A stretch of 39,933 nt of DNA. Origin: CAZKVU01 sp964556475. Its GTDB lineage: Bacteria > Patescibacteriota > Microgenomatia > UBA1406 > HO2-37-13b. Made by a program: the position numbers and the translations under genes. Positions 10,501-17,664 of this stretch are shown in pieces. The DNA lies in the NCBI GenBank assembly GCA_964556475.1, contig CAZKVU010000010.1, positions 1-39,933 of the forward strand. Direction: 5' to 3'. Under the pieces are notes generated by a model, which made no database searches, was not told the origin of the DNA, and saw only the letters and a list, made by a program, of their open reading frames with translations. The first letter of the stretch is position 1. Every line of letters starts with the position of its first letter.

Positions 10501-11677
10501 TAGCGGTGAAATCACATGGACAACAAATCGCGAATCAAGCAGCTTTGTCAAATATGGTAAGTCTTCAGGCAGCTATGGCGATGAGGTTGGTTCATCAAGT
10601 CAGGTAACAGCACACGTTGTAAAGTTGAAAGACCTCGTTCCAGGGTTGCAATATTTTTATAAAGTTCTTTGGACTGATGAGGATGGAAATACTGGTTCAA
10701 GTAGTGAATTGACTTTTTCAACCAATTCTGCGCCAACAGTTGCAGATGTTAAAGTGACCGATGCAAGCATCTCTTCTGCATATGTTTCGGCAACAATAAC
10801 ATATGCAACAAAAGCTTATATCCAGTACGGTCCCACAACTTCATATGGAGGTTCGGTTGATGTACCTGTGTCTCGTTCTGGTGGTGAATACTCAGTTAAA
10901 TTAGAGGATCTTGAAGAAGATACAGAATATCATGTACGCATTGTCACAGAAGACGATGAGGGTAATGTATACAATGGTGAAGATAAAACATTCCAAACAT
11001 TACCAATTCCTAAAATCAGCGCACTCAAGGTTCAGCAGGTTGCAGGTCTCCCAATGGCTGCAGTTAGATTAACTTGGACGGCGAATACAGATATCTCAAC
11101 AATTGTTACATACTATCCAAATGCTAATCCAGAACAGGCAAAAGATAAGATAAATCTAACACGTTCGATTCAGCATGAATTAATTATTGAGAATCTAAAA
11201 GATGAATCTGATTATACAATCTTAATTAAAGGTCGTGATTTAGCTGGAAATGAGGCTGCAGCTGATCCTATAAAGCTTAAAACGGCTGCTGATTTGCGTC
11301 CGCCAGAGATTGTCAATCTTACTGTAGAAAGTCAAATTATTGGTGTAGGAGATGAGGCAAAAGCTCAAATAAATGTCTGTTGGGATACAGACGAACCTTC
11401 AACAGGACAGGTCGAATATAATCTTGGAACATCATTAACGTATGGATCTACAACCCAAGAGGATGCAAGTTTGTCTTCAAATCACTGTGCAACCATTTCT
11501 GGAGCTAAGCCGTCACAGATATATCAAGTTAGAGCATTGTCAAAGGATAAATCAAACAATCTTGCAACCTCTCCAGACACAGTTATTGTCACACCAAGTG
11601 CATCAAAGGACGTTTTAAGCTTAGTTATTAATAATCTATCTGGTATCTTTGGTTTTCTCGATAGAATTAAAAAGTAA
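4574..11677 (+). CDS. Giant secreted protein with duplicated kelch-like propeller modules and Fn3 domains
   Basis: 2367 residues. A signal peptide (basic n-region, hydrophobic core, DAQA cut site near residue 38) sends it out of the cell. Two large modules follow, about residues 40-820 and 827-1650. Each has an entry strand segment, eleven kelch-like repeats of about 50 residues ending in patterns such as GNSWSTM or TNTWSTL, a jelly-roll-like domain (about 600-712 and 1430-1532) and a fibronectin-III-like domain (about 713-822 and 1535-1650). The tail (1650 to about 2340) holds roughly six more Fn3 or phosphatase-N-like sandwiches, including ITWTTN...VKYG types. No sortase motif or clear C-terminal membrane helix is seen; the end is FGFLDRIKK. 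It is likely a binding or adhesion protein, with no catalytic motif recognised. The ABC transporter genes follow after 8 bp, suggesting a linked export or assembly role (inference). Confidence 0.85.
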   Translation: MLLQGSKLLKQRNVQYQQLFLALIISGVFFLWPKDAQASTQTITTQTEFELGSFSNTESYTSKGSIKLKDGGNWGTTVVNTTQLTQSQGTSVVSDGTYVYVLYANDVMFSRYNATNNTWKRMSNPPFSASVYKSDMVYLNGYIYVVFGGYQKKFARYDVAGNTWTTLTDLPDYTLYGASIETDGTNLFVLRSSNTTDFWKYTVASGTWSSLTAITATTYTGSDLVYSDGYLYTPRGNGTVTFYRYSISGNSWSTMTNAPATLNGDHDIVVNGDSIYVTRSGATNTFYKYSIVGNSWSTIANTPQVVNYHGFVYVSGNSTYYLFRGNGSYDVWKYNPGGDTFTSLIEPPASLSTGADLIYSGGYIYTPRGTSTTYYRYDVSGNTWATMTAAPGNIQAEQKGVYAGGNIYYFTGASNTFYAYNIAGNSWSTLATSPATVANGDSLAYPGSGDYIYASRGNNTQTMWRYSISGNSWSDIGMADLPTNVLMYIGSRLMSDGTDIYALTGGTGKPKLYKYVIGTDTWSSVSDLPFSPYYGTDMTYYSGKMYVQAGYYRKDFYEYTIATNTWRMLEKLQGFSASDVGPFTGGALANNGSGTIFSVWGSTFQRMQSYTVSSDLYQASGTWTSGTIDLTFVRSYSTLTATTTTPGTSTVTFETRTSADGSTWSSWQSLSGNSIQSAANRYIQVRATLTADSGNDQTPILSDFTITYTQDDTAPTNASSFTGSSQQVSGTSITTGNTYSYPHPYFTWTGASDTESTIAGYYVYFGTNSSADPATLGSLQTTASFVVTENLTNSTTYYLRVKTKDSSGNVSSATTGFTYVFGGVTASSVTYTATADFTGTNTNTSSSGDEIKLAADSGGIWQQERISLAPASLTYGANWAYVSTSNKLYTFRGGATTTFYSLDVATNTWSTLAVAPATVNYGWVVEGPSGYLYGARGGATSSFWRYDIALNTWDDAAAADAPLTLSGGSSAKYDGSRYIYVTRGSSDDAFFRYDTQTDSWDTMANASFDVLNAMYQGGDLAYDLSDTIYAIQGGGYSGFSKYSIASNSWTLLPALPHIAQNDGSISYVASQEAIYYVVGNNKTTFYKYDIASETWTELNEVPATIGQGADLKDISGKLYLIRGNSTQNIFTFNTTTNQWLIPTLGLFDTFYRGTDYHPFGSGADIVKGNSNYYYITKGNYDTLFIRYDASSGSVLKLSDVPVGMQSGSDLVYDSTNSKIYAIGQANNTGFYQYDIATDVWSEITTDPLTAAPGAGASLVYDGSQYIYYARGASTTSFYRYDTSAVAGARWSTLTGAPGTLLTGADLVYKSGNIYTARGGATTTFYRYSVSGGTWSTMTAVTSTVSTDGFSVDGGDSDSIITCRGGNAAECYKYSISGNSWSATDTSVANYTTGASGGSGSYRMFSIAGAGTNTFSDGLYSFVMETSSSSFQATGSYESQSHDLTSVYKFGNLVINYVEGASGTTLTPYTRSSSDGNSWSTWTAAASKKTIGTAYTYEIKSPDNRYIQVRIDLTSNGGLYTDVIDSYSISYYADSSAPSNPSSLNAYSTSGQGTSITTNTWYNYTAPNFDWPDADAVGGATDGTGGAGVIGYYVYFGTNGSADPQTDGSYQTTTAYTASSLTSGQTYYLRIKTKDDAANVSATSWQPFVYKFDNTVPTNPTTVTADPPGYSATNSFDFSWNAGSDSESGISQYCYKTGEVGSTDTCIGTTSVTDIGAYDTGANTFYVRAKDAAGNYASSYVNASYYYSSTAPSAPQNVTATPSTNTVNEFAFQWDPPATYSGAQENLRYYYSVNALPTADNVNQVGLAVTYVSSGAYATQAGENVFYVVAKDEAGNIDYNVYGSASFTADTTAPGVPTDMEIADVSDKSTESWKLALTWNPPDDEGSGISIYRIYRSSTTSANCSTNIDDFTLKASTSDPSYVNSNLTQSTYYYCVKACDSTGNCSAPSETVSMYPDGRWESAPSMTASPSASMKTRSGEITWTTNRESSSFVKYGKSSGSYGDEVGSSSQVTAHVVKLKDLVPGLQYFYKVLWTDEDGNTGSSSELTFSTNSAPTVADVKVTDASISSAYVSATITYATKAYIQYGPTTSYGGSVDVPVSRSGGEYSVKLEDLEEDTEYHVRIVTEDDEGNVYNGEDKTFQTLPIPKISALKVQQVAGLPMAAVRLTWTANTDISTIVTYYPNANPEQAKDKINLTRSIQHELIIENLKDESDYTILIKGRDLAGNEAAADPIKLKTAADLRPPEIVNLTVESQIIGVGDEAKAQINVCWDTDEPSTGQVEYNLGTSLTYGSTTQEDASLSSNHCATISGAKPSQIYQVRALSKDKSNNLATSPDTVIVTPSASKDVLSLVINNLSGIFGFLDRIKK

Positions 11678-11685
11678 TCATAATT

Positions 11686-12474
11686 ATGTCAAACACATTC
11701 ATCAAAACAACAGGTTTAAATAAAAAGTTTATCGTTGGTGATACTGAGGTTGAAGTTCTTAAGGGAATTGATGTTGAGATTGAGAAGGGTGATTTCGCAA
11801 TCATATTTGGACCATCAGGATCAGGAAAATCAACACTGCTTCATACACTTATTGGCCTTGAACAACCAACCGATGGTTCAGTTTATATGGAAGATAAGAG
11901 TATCTATGAAATGTCTCAAGATGAGCGTGCTCAATATCGACGTAATAAAGTAGGAATGATTTATCAGCAGGCTTTATGGATAAGCGCACTTGATGTGCTT
12001 GGCAATATTACCTTCGCTTTACATTTACTTGATAAGGATGCACAGGAAATTGAGCAGAAGGGCATGGATGCACTTAAGATGGTTGGTATGGAAAGATGGG
12101 CTCACTATCGTCCTTCTGAACTTAGTTCAGGTCAACAGCAAAAAATTAGCTTAGCGCGGGCAATGGTAGTTGATCCTGCTTTGCTTATCGCAGACGAGCC
12201 TACAGGAAATTTGGATACAGTATCGGGATTGAACCTTGTCCAGACATTTTTAGATGTTAATGCAAAAGGAATTACCATCTTGATGATTACACATGATTTG
12301 GATTATCTGAAGTATGCATCAAAATTAATTCATATACTTGATGGTAAAGCTGTTGAAACATACAAAACAAAAAAGAGAGTTTTGAAGGTTGGGGAGATTG
12401 GCACAAATGAACCTGGTAAAAAACATACATTAGATTTACGCAGCCCAGATTATCTAAAACAGCTTGGATTGTAA
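11686..12474 (+). CDS. MacB/LolD-type ABC transporter ATP-binding protein
   Basis: Cytoplasmic ATPase of 262 residues that would energise the permease encoded next. Visible: Walker A GPSGSGKST (42-50), Q-loop YQQ (about 93-95), signature LSSGQ (146-150, with Ser for the usual first Gly), Walker B LLIADE (166-171), D-loop GNLDT and switch His in ITHD (His203). DEPTGNLD is typical of the MacB/LolD/FtsE group, which works with FtsX-fold permeases in mechanotransmission, lipoprotein extraction or export of surface molecules rather than classical uptake. A C-terminal tail of about 40 residues beyond the core has no known role. The gene starts 8 bp after the giant kelch protein and 2 bp before the permease, so the genes form one operon. 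No Shine-Dalgarno sequence is seen. Confidence 0.93.
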   Translation: MSNTFIKTTGLNKKFIVGDTEVEVLKGIDVEIEKGDFAIIFGPSGSGKSTLLHTLIGLEQPTDGSVYMEDKSIYEMSQDERAQYRRNKVGMIYQQALWISALDVLGNITFALHLLDKDAQEIEQKGMDALKMVGMERWAHYRPSELSSGQQQKISLARAMVVDPALLIADEPTGNLDTVSGLNLVQTFLDVNAKGITILMITHDLDYLKYASKLIHILDGKAVETYKTKKRVLKVGEIGTNEPGKKHTLDLRSPDYLKQLGL

Positions 12475-12476
12475 TT

Positions 12477-14744
12477 ATGGAAAAAGAAACACCTGAACAA
12501 AATTTGGTCGTCATAACTCAGCTGCATAAACGCACTTCTATGCGAGATGTTCTCAAGAGGATAATTATATGGCTTGCTAATCCTGCTAATCTGATTCATG
12601 TAGTTAAACATATTATTGTTTCACTACCACGATATACACGGTCAGCATTTGCTTTTATTACTTTTTTTATAGTACTTGTTCATTTTAGTATTTCGCGTGT
12701 GTATGAAGGCTTAACACGAATTCCTCTTATCGGACGAGTATTTTTGCTACTCGGGAACACAGTAGGAAAGATTATTAGCGCGCCTATTAATAGAATTATT
12801 CAGAAACTTGAGTCAGTGAGACCTTTCCAGGTTCGTCAATCATATCTTATATATCTCGCATTTCAAAATTTACAAGTTCGTAAGAGTCGTACCCTCGTTA
12901 CAATGCTTGGCATGTCGGTTGGCGTTGGAATAATCGTTTATCTATTGTCATTGGGATATGGTATCGAACGGCTTGTTATTAGTCAGGTAGCCTCTTTAAA
13001 TGAATTGAAGATCATTGACGTAACATCAGGGAAAAGTTCGAATAGGAGAATTGATGATAAGATTATGAAAAAAATTAGCCAGGATAAAAAAATTGAAAAA
13101 GTCATACCGCTTATATCTTTGGTTGGGCGAGTGAATTTTAAGAAAGCTCGAACAGATATTATGATTCATGGAATAACTCAAGATTACATTGATACAGTTC
13201 AGATTAAACCAATCTCTGGAAAAACATTTAGCATGAAAAACAATAATTATAGTGCTGATTCTGGAATAGACAATTCGATGGTTAAAGGTTTATCATCTGA
13301 ACTCAAAAACGGAGTAATCGGTCAACCAATAATGAATAACGTTGTTGAATTTAACATTCTGCCTGGAACGGCTGCACCAGTTCGTGAAACATGTGATATT
13401 TTTGGCAACCAAATTGGGTATACAACTCGTGTTGAAGGGGGATTGAATGGAAAAGAAGTATGGGGCTCTAAATACATATCACAGGAAGAAAACGGTCGAA
13501 GTGGTTATGATGAAAAAAATGATATTTATCTTGGCGAATGGATGTATGCAAAATATCCAATTTTTACAAAGGATAGTGAAGAAAAACTGACTCCTGATAT
13601 TGATGATAATGGTCATCAAACATGGAAATTTGGTTGTGTGCGCAGGATTGACGTTCATGATGTCCAACTTGTTAAGACTGTTTTACCGCAAGGTGCTCAA
13701 GTATTAGGGCAGGCAACTGCTAGTGCCTCGTTAACAACAACACCTTCTCCAACAGATGCAGCATCAACATCATCTGCTTCACTTCAAAGTCTTTTACAGA
13801 CAGAAGGGGTTGTTGCAACAGGCTCGGCTCAACCTCAATTTACAACCGAAGTAATTTCAACAGATTCAGCTGGTGTTGAATTTGTTCGATTGGTCACTGC
13901 ATCAAGCTCAGCAAGTATTAAGGAAAAAGAAAAAAAATTAAAATTTGAAAATAAACCATCGGGTGAGGCTATTGTATCGACGGGACTTATGAAATTGTTG
14001 GGGCTAAATGAGAAAAATATCATTGGAAAAGAATTTACCATGCAGTTCATTGTTGTTAAAACGCTTCGTCCCGATATAGATGGCCGTCAACTTTCAGACG
14101 AAGTAAAATATAAGGTTGTTGGTTTAGTAAAAAACGAACAAGAACAGTTTTTCTATGTGCCATTCCGTGATCTTCTTAATCTTGGAGTACAAAATTATTC
14201 TCAAATGAAAGTTTTAATCCGTGATAAAGATTCATTGAACGATATTCGAGTTCAGATAGAGGAGCTTGGTTACTCAACAAGTTCATCAGCTGACACTGTA
14301 GCCCAGATTGAATCACTTTTCAGAAGCCTGCGTTTGGTGCTTGCATCAATTGGACTGATTGCTCTTATAGTTGCTTCGTTAGGCATGTTTAATACGCTGA
14401 CGGTTTCACTGCTTGAAAGGACACGTGAGATTGGTGGTATGAAGGTGATAGGAATGGTGTCTGAAGAAGTACAAGATCTCTTTCTTGGTGAGGCTATGAT
14501 TATGGGTTTTTCTGGAGGGATTGGGGGAATTATTATTGGCTATCTTCTCGGTCAGACAACATCCTTACTCATTTCAATTTTCTCACTGAGTCGTGGATAT
14601 GGATATTTGCAAGTTTCATATATACCTTTTACCTTTATTATCTTTATACTTTTATTATCATTTATTGTGGGTATTGTGACCGGAATGTATCCTGCACGAA
14701 GGGCAAAAAACACTTCTGCACTTAATGCACTAAGGTATGAATAA
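12477..14744 (+). CDS. MacB-like/FtsX-family ABC transporter permease
   Basis: 755-residue membrane partner of the preceding ATPase. An N-terminal extension of about 130 residues contains one or two extra hydrophobic segments (near 55-75 and 85-105). The usual first helix of the MacB core follows (SRTLVTMLGMSVGVGIIVYLLSLGYG, about 137-162), then a large extracytoplasmic domain (about 165-615), then three C-terminal helices. FtsX-family hallmarks are the ERTREIGGMKVIG coupling segment after the second core helix and the end motif PARRAKNTSALNALRYE. The external domain is interrupted near 405-450 by a Ser/Thr/Ala-rich, low-complexity stretch, probably a flexible linker. The N-terminal extension and this linker distinguish it from standard MacB. 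The cargo is unknown; by position it may be the giant secreted protein or a cell-wall component. Confidence 0.9.
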   Translation: MEKETPEQNLVVITQLHKRTSMRDVLKRIIIWLANPANLIHVVKHIIVSLPRYTRSAFAFITFFIVLVHFSISRVYEGLTRIPLIGRVFLLLGNTVGKIISAPINRIIQKLESVRPFQVRQSYLIYLAFQNLQVRKSRTLVTMLGMSVGVGIIVYLLSLGYGIERLVISQVASLNELKIIDVTSGKSSNRRIDDKIMKKISQDKKIEKVIPLISLVGRVNFKKARTDIMIHGITQDYIDTVQIKPISGKTFSMKNNNYSADSGIDNSMVKGLSSELKNGVIGQPIMNNVVEFNILPGTAAPVRETCDIFGNQIGYTTRVEGGLNGKEVWGSKYISQEENGRSGYDEKNDIYLGEWMYAKYPIFTKDSEEKLTPDIDDNGHQTWKFGCVRRIDVHDVQLVKTVLPQGAQVLGQATASASLTTTPSPTDAASTSSASLQSLLQTEGVVATGSAQPQFTTEVISTDSAGVEFVRLVTASSSASIKEKEKKLKFENKPSGEAIVSTGLMKLLGLNEKNIIGKEFTMQFIVVKTLRPDIDGRQLSDEVKYKVVGLVKNEQEQFFYVPFRDLLNLGVQNYSQMKVLIRDKDSLNDIRVQIEELGYSTSSSADTVAQIESLFRSLRLVLASIGLIALIVASLGMFNTLTVSLLERTREIGGMKVIGMVSEEVQDLFLGEAMIMGFSGGIGGIIIGYLLGQTTSLLISIFSLSRGYGYLQVSYIPFTFIIFILLLSFIVGIVTGMYPARRAKNTSALNALRYE

Positions 14745-14750
14745 AAAAAT

Positions 14751-15380
14751 ATGGCGCGATTAAACTTTACTGAAAAAAAATCAACCCAATTTCGTAGGGA
14801 ATTTGTTTATTTCGTACTAACAAGTGGTATCACTGCTGGTGTTATTGTTGGGACAGTTGTTTTTTTTGTACCACATGTGCGAAATATAAAGCTGAAATTT
14901 CCAACAATGAATTTTAGCCGGTCACATGATACGTCATCCCAGATCAATATAGAAGGAAAAAAAATTAATGATATTGAATATGCTGATCCTTGGCTTACGT
15001 TATCAGAAGTATGGAAACATAAGAATAACAATGTCATCATCATTGATCTCCGTAATGAAAAGGATTATCAGAAACATAATTTCAAGAATACAGTTAATAT
15101 TGTTTTCCCATATGGAAAACAAAAGGATGAATACATGGTATTCTTGCAAAATGTAAAAAAGAAGGCAAAGGGGTATGATACGATTGTGTTGTTACCATAT
15201 AGCGGTATGTCGTTATCTGGAGAAGAAGCCTATGATGTGTTAAAAAAAGGTGGTCTGAAACATATCCGTCTTTTAAAAATAGGATGGAATGAGATGTATA
15301 ATCTTCCAAATTTATGGATACCAGAGCATTCTTGGGGAACATTTACAGTAAGCACATACATAAATAGCTCAGAAAATTAA
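14751..15380 (+). CDS. Membrane-anchored rhodanese-like protein, catalytic Cys absent
   Basis: 209 residues. A basic N-terminus and one hydrophobic helix (about 21-43) anchor it, with a soluble domain outside. The domain follows the rhodanese pattern: an early IIDLRNEKDYQKHNFKNTVNI (substrate-domain start with DLR and H), then IVLLPYSGMSLSGEEAYDVL where active rhodaneses have VxxCxxGxRS, then GGLKHIRLLKIGWNEM matching the usual Gxxx(V/I)xxLxGGxxxW end. Pro and Tyr occupy the place of the catalytic Cys, and the following Arg is also missing, so sulfur transfer is unlikely. A binding or regulatory role for the ABC system is more likely. It starts 6 bp after the permease and ends the operon. Confidence 0.78.
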   Translation: MARLNFTEKKSTQFRREFVYFVLTSGITAGVIVGTVVFFVPHVRNIKLKFPTMNFSRSHDTSSQINIEGKKINDIEYADPWLTLSEVWKHKNNNVIIIDLRNEKDYQKHNFKNTVNIVFPYGKQKDEYMVFLQNVKKKAKGYDTIVLLPYSGMSLSGEEAYDVLKKGGLKHIRLLKIGWNEMYNLPNLWIPEHSWGTFTVSTYINSSEN

Positions 15381-15448
15381 TTGTGTGAGCATGAAATAGT
15401 TTGAGGCTAATGAATCTCATAAATATTATCTTTTCAGCAGTAGCGCGA

Positions 15449-15457
15449 TGGTATAAT
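15449..15457 (+). promoter_or_regulatory. Extended -10 promoter of the M16 peptidase gene
   Basis: TGgTATAAT (TG at 15449-15450, TATAAT at 15452-15457) is a full extended -10 element. The ATG is 8 nt further on, so the transcript should have a leader of 0-3 nt. The -35 region is poor, as is common with extended -10 promoters. The 85-bp gap holding it shows no clear terminator for the upstream operon. Confidence 0.7.
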
Positions 15458-15465
15458 ACTCGTTT

Positions 15466-16761
15466 ATGAAAACAAAAATACACAAACATGCAAATGGACT
15501 CACAACAGTGCTTGTTGATACTGAGGCATTTCCATCATTAACATCGCTTCTTCTTGTTGGCGCTGGTTCTCGCTATGAAACTCTCGCAAACAACGGAGTA
15601 GCACATTTCTTTGAGCATATGGCTTTTAAGGGAAGTGCAAAATATCCAGACGCCTTTACGCTTTCCTCGATCATTGAGGGGCTCGGGGGAGTGTTTAACG
15701 CATTCACCAGCAAAGATTATACCGGCTACTATGTTAAAGCTCCTTCACGGCACGCAGATGAGGTTGTAGATGTCATTGCAGATATGATTCAGCAACCAAA
15801 CCTTCTTGAGGAGGAAATTGAACGTGAAAAAGGTGTTATCGTGCAGGAAATCAGCATGTATGAAGATACTCCGCAGCGTCGCATTTTCGACCTTTATGAA
15901 ACACTTCTGTATCCGAAAGTTCCGCTAGGTTATGATATAACAGGTACTCCCCAAACCGTCACGGCATTTACAAAGAAAACATTCACCGATTACATGGCCA
16001 GCTTATACCATCCAAATAACGCTGTGCTCATTCTGGCTGGAGGATTATCAACCAATCATAATTCACGAAAGAGTTTTGCTGACTATATTGACCTAGCTGA
16101 TGAGAAGTTTAAGCATTGGAAGAAAAATAAAACAGCAGGATTTGAGCCGATTAAAGAACATCAAACCAAGCCAGCGCTTCTTTTAAGTTATAAGAAATCA
16201 GAGCAGGCTCATTTATGTATTGGTTATCGCACATTTTCACGTTTTGATAAAAGAAGATATGTTCTGTCAGTCTTAAGTGCGATACTGGGTAGTGGTATGT
16301 CATCGCGACTTTTCATAGAAGTCAGAGAGAGAAGAGGTCTATGCTATTCGATTGGAACATCAAATGATTTTTATCATGATACCGGTAATACATTAACCTA
16401 TGCAGGCGTTTCAACTGACATTAAGAAAGTAAAAGAAACTATTCGCGTTATCCTATTTGAACTTCATAAGCTTGCAGATGAGGGCGTGAGCGAGGAAGAG
16501 CTTGTACGTTCACAGGAGCTTATTAAAGGCCGTATTATTCTTTCAATGGAGGATACCTTTAATGTAGCCGATACGTATGGTAAACAAATGTTACATGAAG
16601 GCAAATTGCGACCGGTTGACGAGATCATGCGTAAAATTTCTGCGGTTACAACACAGGAAGTTCAGGATCTTGCCAAAGAGATATTCGTAGAAAAGCATTT
16701 AAATCTTGCACTTATCGGACCCTTCAAAAAAGAAGCAGAATTCCAGGCTTTACTTAAGTGA
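15466..16761 (+). CDS. M16-family zinc metallopeptidase
   Basis: 431 residues, the normal length for single-chain bacterial M16B (processing-peptidase-like) enzymes. The inverted zinc motif HFFEH is at 47-51, with the third ligand Glu128 in VIVQE exactly 76 residues after it, as the family requires. The C-terminal half has the R-x-Y type substrate segment (SRLFIEVRERRGLCYSIGTS). Such enzymes cut short peptides or process targeting peptides; the substrate is unknown here. No signal peptide is seen, so it is probably cytoplasmic. It has its own promoter and no leader, and lies tail to tail with the LytR_C gene, 19 bp apart. All catalytic residues are present. Confidence 0.95.
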   Translation: MKTKIHKHANGLTTVLVDTEAFPSLTSLLLVGAGSRYETLANNGVAHFFEHMAFKGSAKYPDAFTLSSIIEGLGGVFNAFTSKDYTGYYVKAPSRHADEVVDVIADMIQQPNLLEEEIEREKGVIVQEISMYEDTPQRRIFDLYETLLYPKVPLGYDITGTPQTVTAFTKKTFTDYMASLYHPNNAVLILAGGLSTNHNSRKSFADYIDLADEKFKHWKKNKTAGFEPIKEHQTKPALLLSYKKSEQAHLCIGYRTFSRFDKRRYVLSVLSAILGSGMSSRLFIEVRERRGLCYSIGTSNDFYHDTGNTLTYAGVSTDIKKVKETIRVILFELHKLADEGVSEEELVRSQELIKGRIILSMEDTFNVADTYGKQMLHEGKLRPVDEIMRKISAVTTQEVQDLAKEIFVEKHLNLALIGPFKKEAEFQALLK

Positions 16762-16780
16762 CCATCGCTTCCCAGTTCAA

Positions 16781-17611
16781 TTAAATCCCGTTAGCACCGA
16801 TGATGACGACAACATCGCTGTCGCTTGGTGCGGTTTCTCCAGATGGCATGTTGGTTGCTATTTCGTAGTTTAATACGCCTGCGAGCTTCTTGCCAAGATC
16901 ATTTGCGCTTTGGTTCAGAACAACAACAGTTGAAGTATCATACTGTTTTTGAGCGTTATCCTTTGCGCCAACTGTTACGCCTTCAACGCCCTTAATTTTT
17001 GTTTCAATGGTTGATGCGGCACCTTGTGTGCTGCTTGCGTTGAGGATGGCAACTGAGTACTCCTTTTGCTCTTCAGTTGGTGACGGTGTACCAGTGAGCT
17101 TCTTATTTGCATCATCTTTTGATTCTTCTGCGCCAAGTACTTTTGTATTTGAATTTGCTGTTGTACCTGGGTTATTTTGTCCATTTTTGCTCAGTGATTC
17201 TGTGTTTACCGGTGTAACATCGATAATTTTGTTGGTTGATGGACGATAGAGGATAGCTTTTTTAATTGATGCGTATATCAAGACTTTATCGCCATTTTCT
17301 GCAGCTTTGAAGAAGGGCTGGCTCTTCAGTTTTGTTTTGTCGGTTACAGTGGCAATAGTTGGCACTTCTTTTTCAGGCACATTCATGAGCTTAGCCACAG
17401 CGGTAATTGTTTTTTTTGCGTCAACAATATCTGCTGCATTTTTGACTTGCTTATATTGATAATAAAAATAGCCAGACGAGCCAATTGCAGCGATAAATAA
17501 CAGCACAAGTACGCTTTTAAACACTCCTGATTTTGATGGTACTAATTTTGATAAAGCACTGTTTGTTTGACCTTCTGATTTCATAGATGATTTGAGATTT
17601 TTAATAGGCAT
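16781..17611 (-). CDS. Membrane-anchored LytR_C-domain protein
   Basis: 276 residues from the chosen start. A cytoplasmic N-terminus of about 30 residues is followed by one membrane helix (VLVLLFIAAIGSSGYFYYQY), an external segment of about 100 residues, a Thr/Asn/Pro-rich linker, and a C-terminal LytR_C domain (about 185-276) beginning YSVAILNASSTQGAAS and ending VVVIIGANG. LytR_C is found on envelope proteins, often with LytR-CpsA-Psr enzymes, but the catalytic LCP domain is absent. The role is probably structural at the envelope. The frame is open upstream to a TTG at 17647 and an ATG at 17620, but a strong promoter covers those codons, so ATG 17611, 7 nt after the -10, is preferred. The gene follows the 768-residue secreted protein. 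Confidence 0.8.
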   Translation of the reverse strand: MPIKNLKSSMKSEGQTNSALSKLVPSKSGVFKSVLVLLFIAAIGSSGYFYYQYKQVKNAADIVDAKKTITAVAKLMNVPEKEVPTIATVTDKTKLKSQPFFKAAENGDKVLIYASIKKAILYRPSTNKIIDVTPVNTESLSKNGQNNPGTTANSNTKVLGAEESKDDANKKLTGTPSPTEEQKEYSVAILNASSTQGAASTIETKIKGVEGVTVGAKDNAQKQYDTSTVVVLNQSANDLGKKLAGVLNYEIATNMPSGETAPSDSDVVVIIGANGI

Positions 17612-17618
17612 GTGACTC

Positions 17619-17647
17619 ATTCTAGATCGTTGTTCACCAAAATGCAA
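17619..17647 (-). promoter_or_regulatory. Promoter of the LytR_C gene
   Basis: Minus strand: TTGCAT (17642-17647), exactly 17 bp, TAGAAT (17619-17624). The ATG at 17611 follows after 7 nt, predicting a leaderless mRNA. This fit decides the start codon of the gene. Confidence 0.65.
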
Positions 17648-17664
17648 GTAGTTTTGAACGTAAT

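Noticed and set aside
15381..15448. Terminator after the rhodanese-like gene
   Set aside because: Only a 4-bp stem with a 10-nt loop can be drawn and no T-run follows directly, so I do not call it.
17612..17647. Upstream starts TTG 17647 and ATG 17620 for the LytR_C gene
   Set aside because: Both lie within the well-formed promoter TTGCAT-17-TAGAAT, so the transcript should begin after them.
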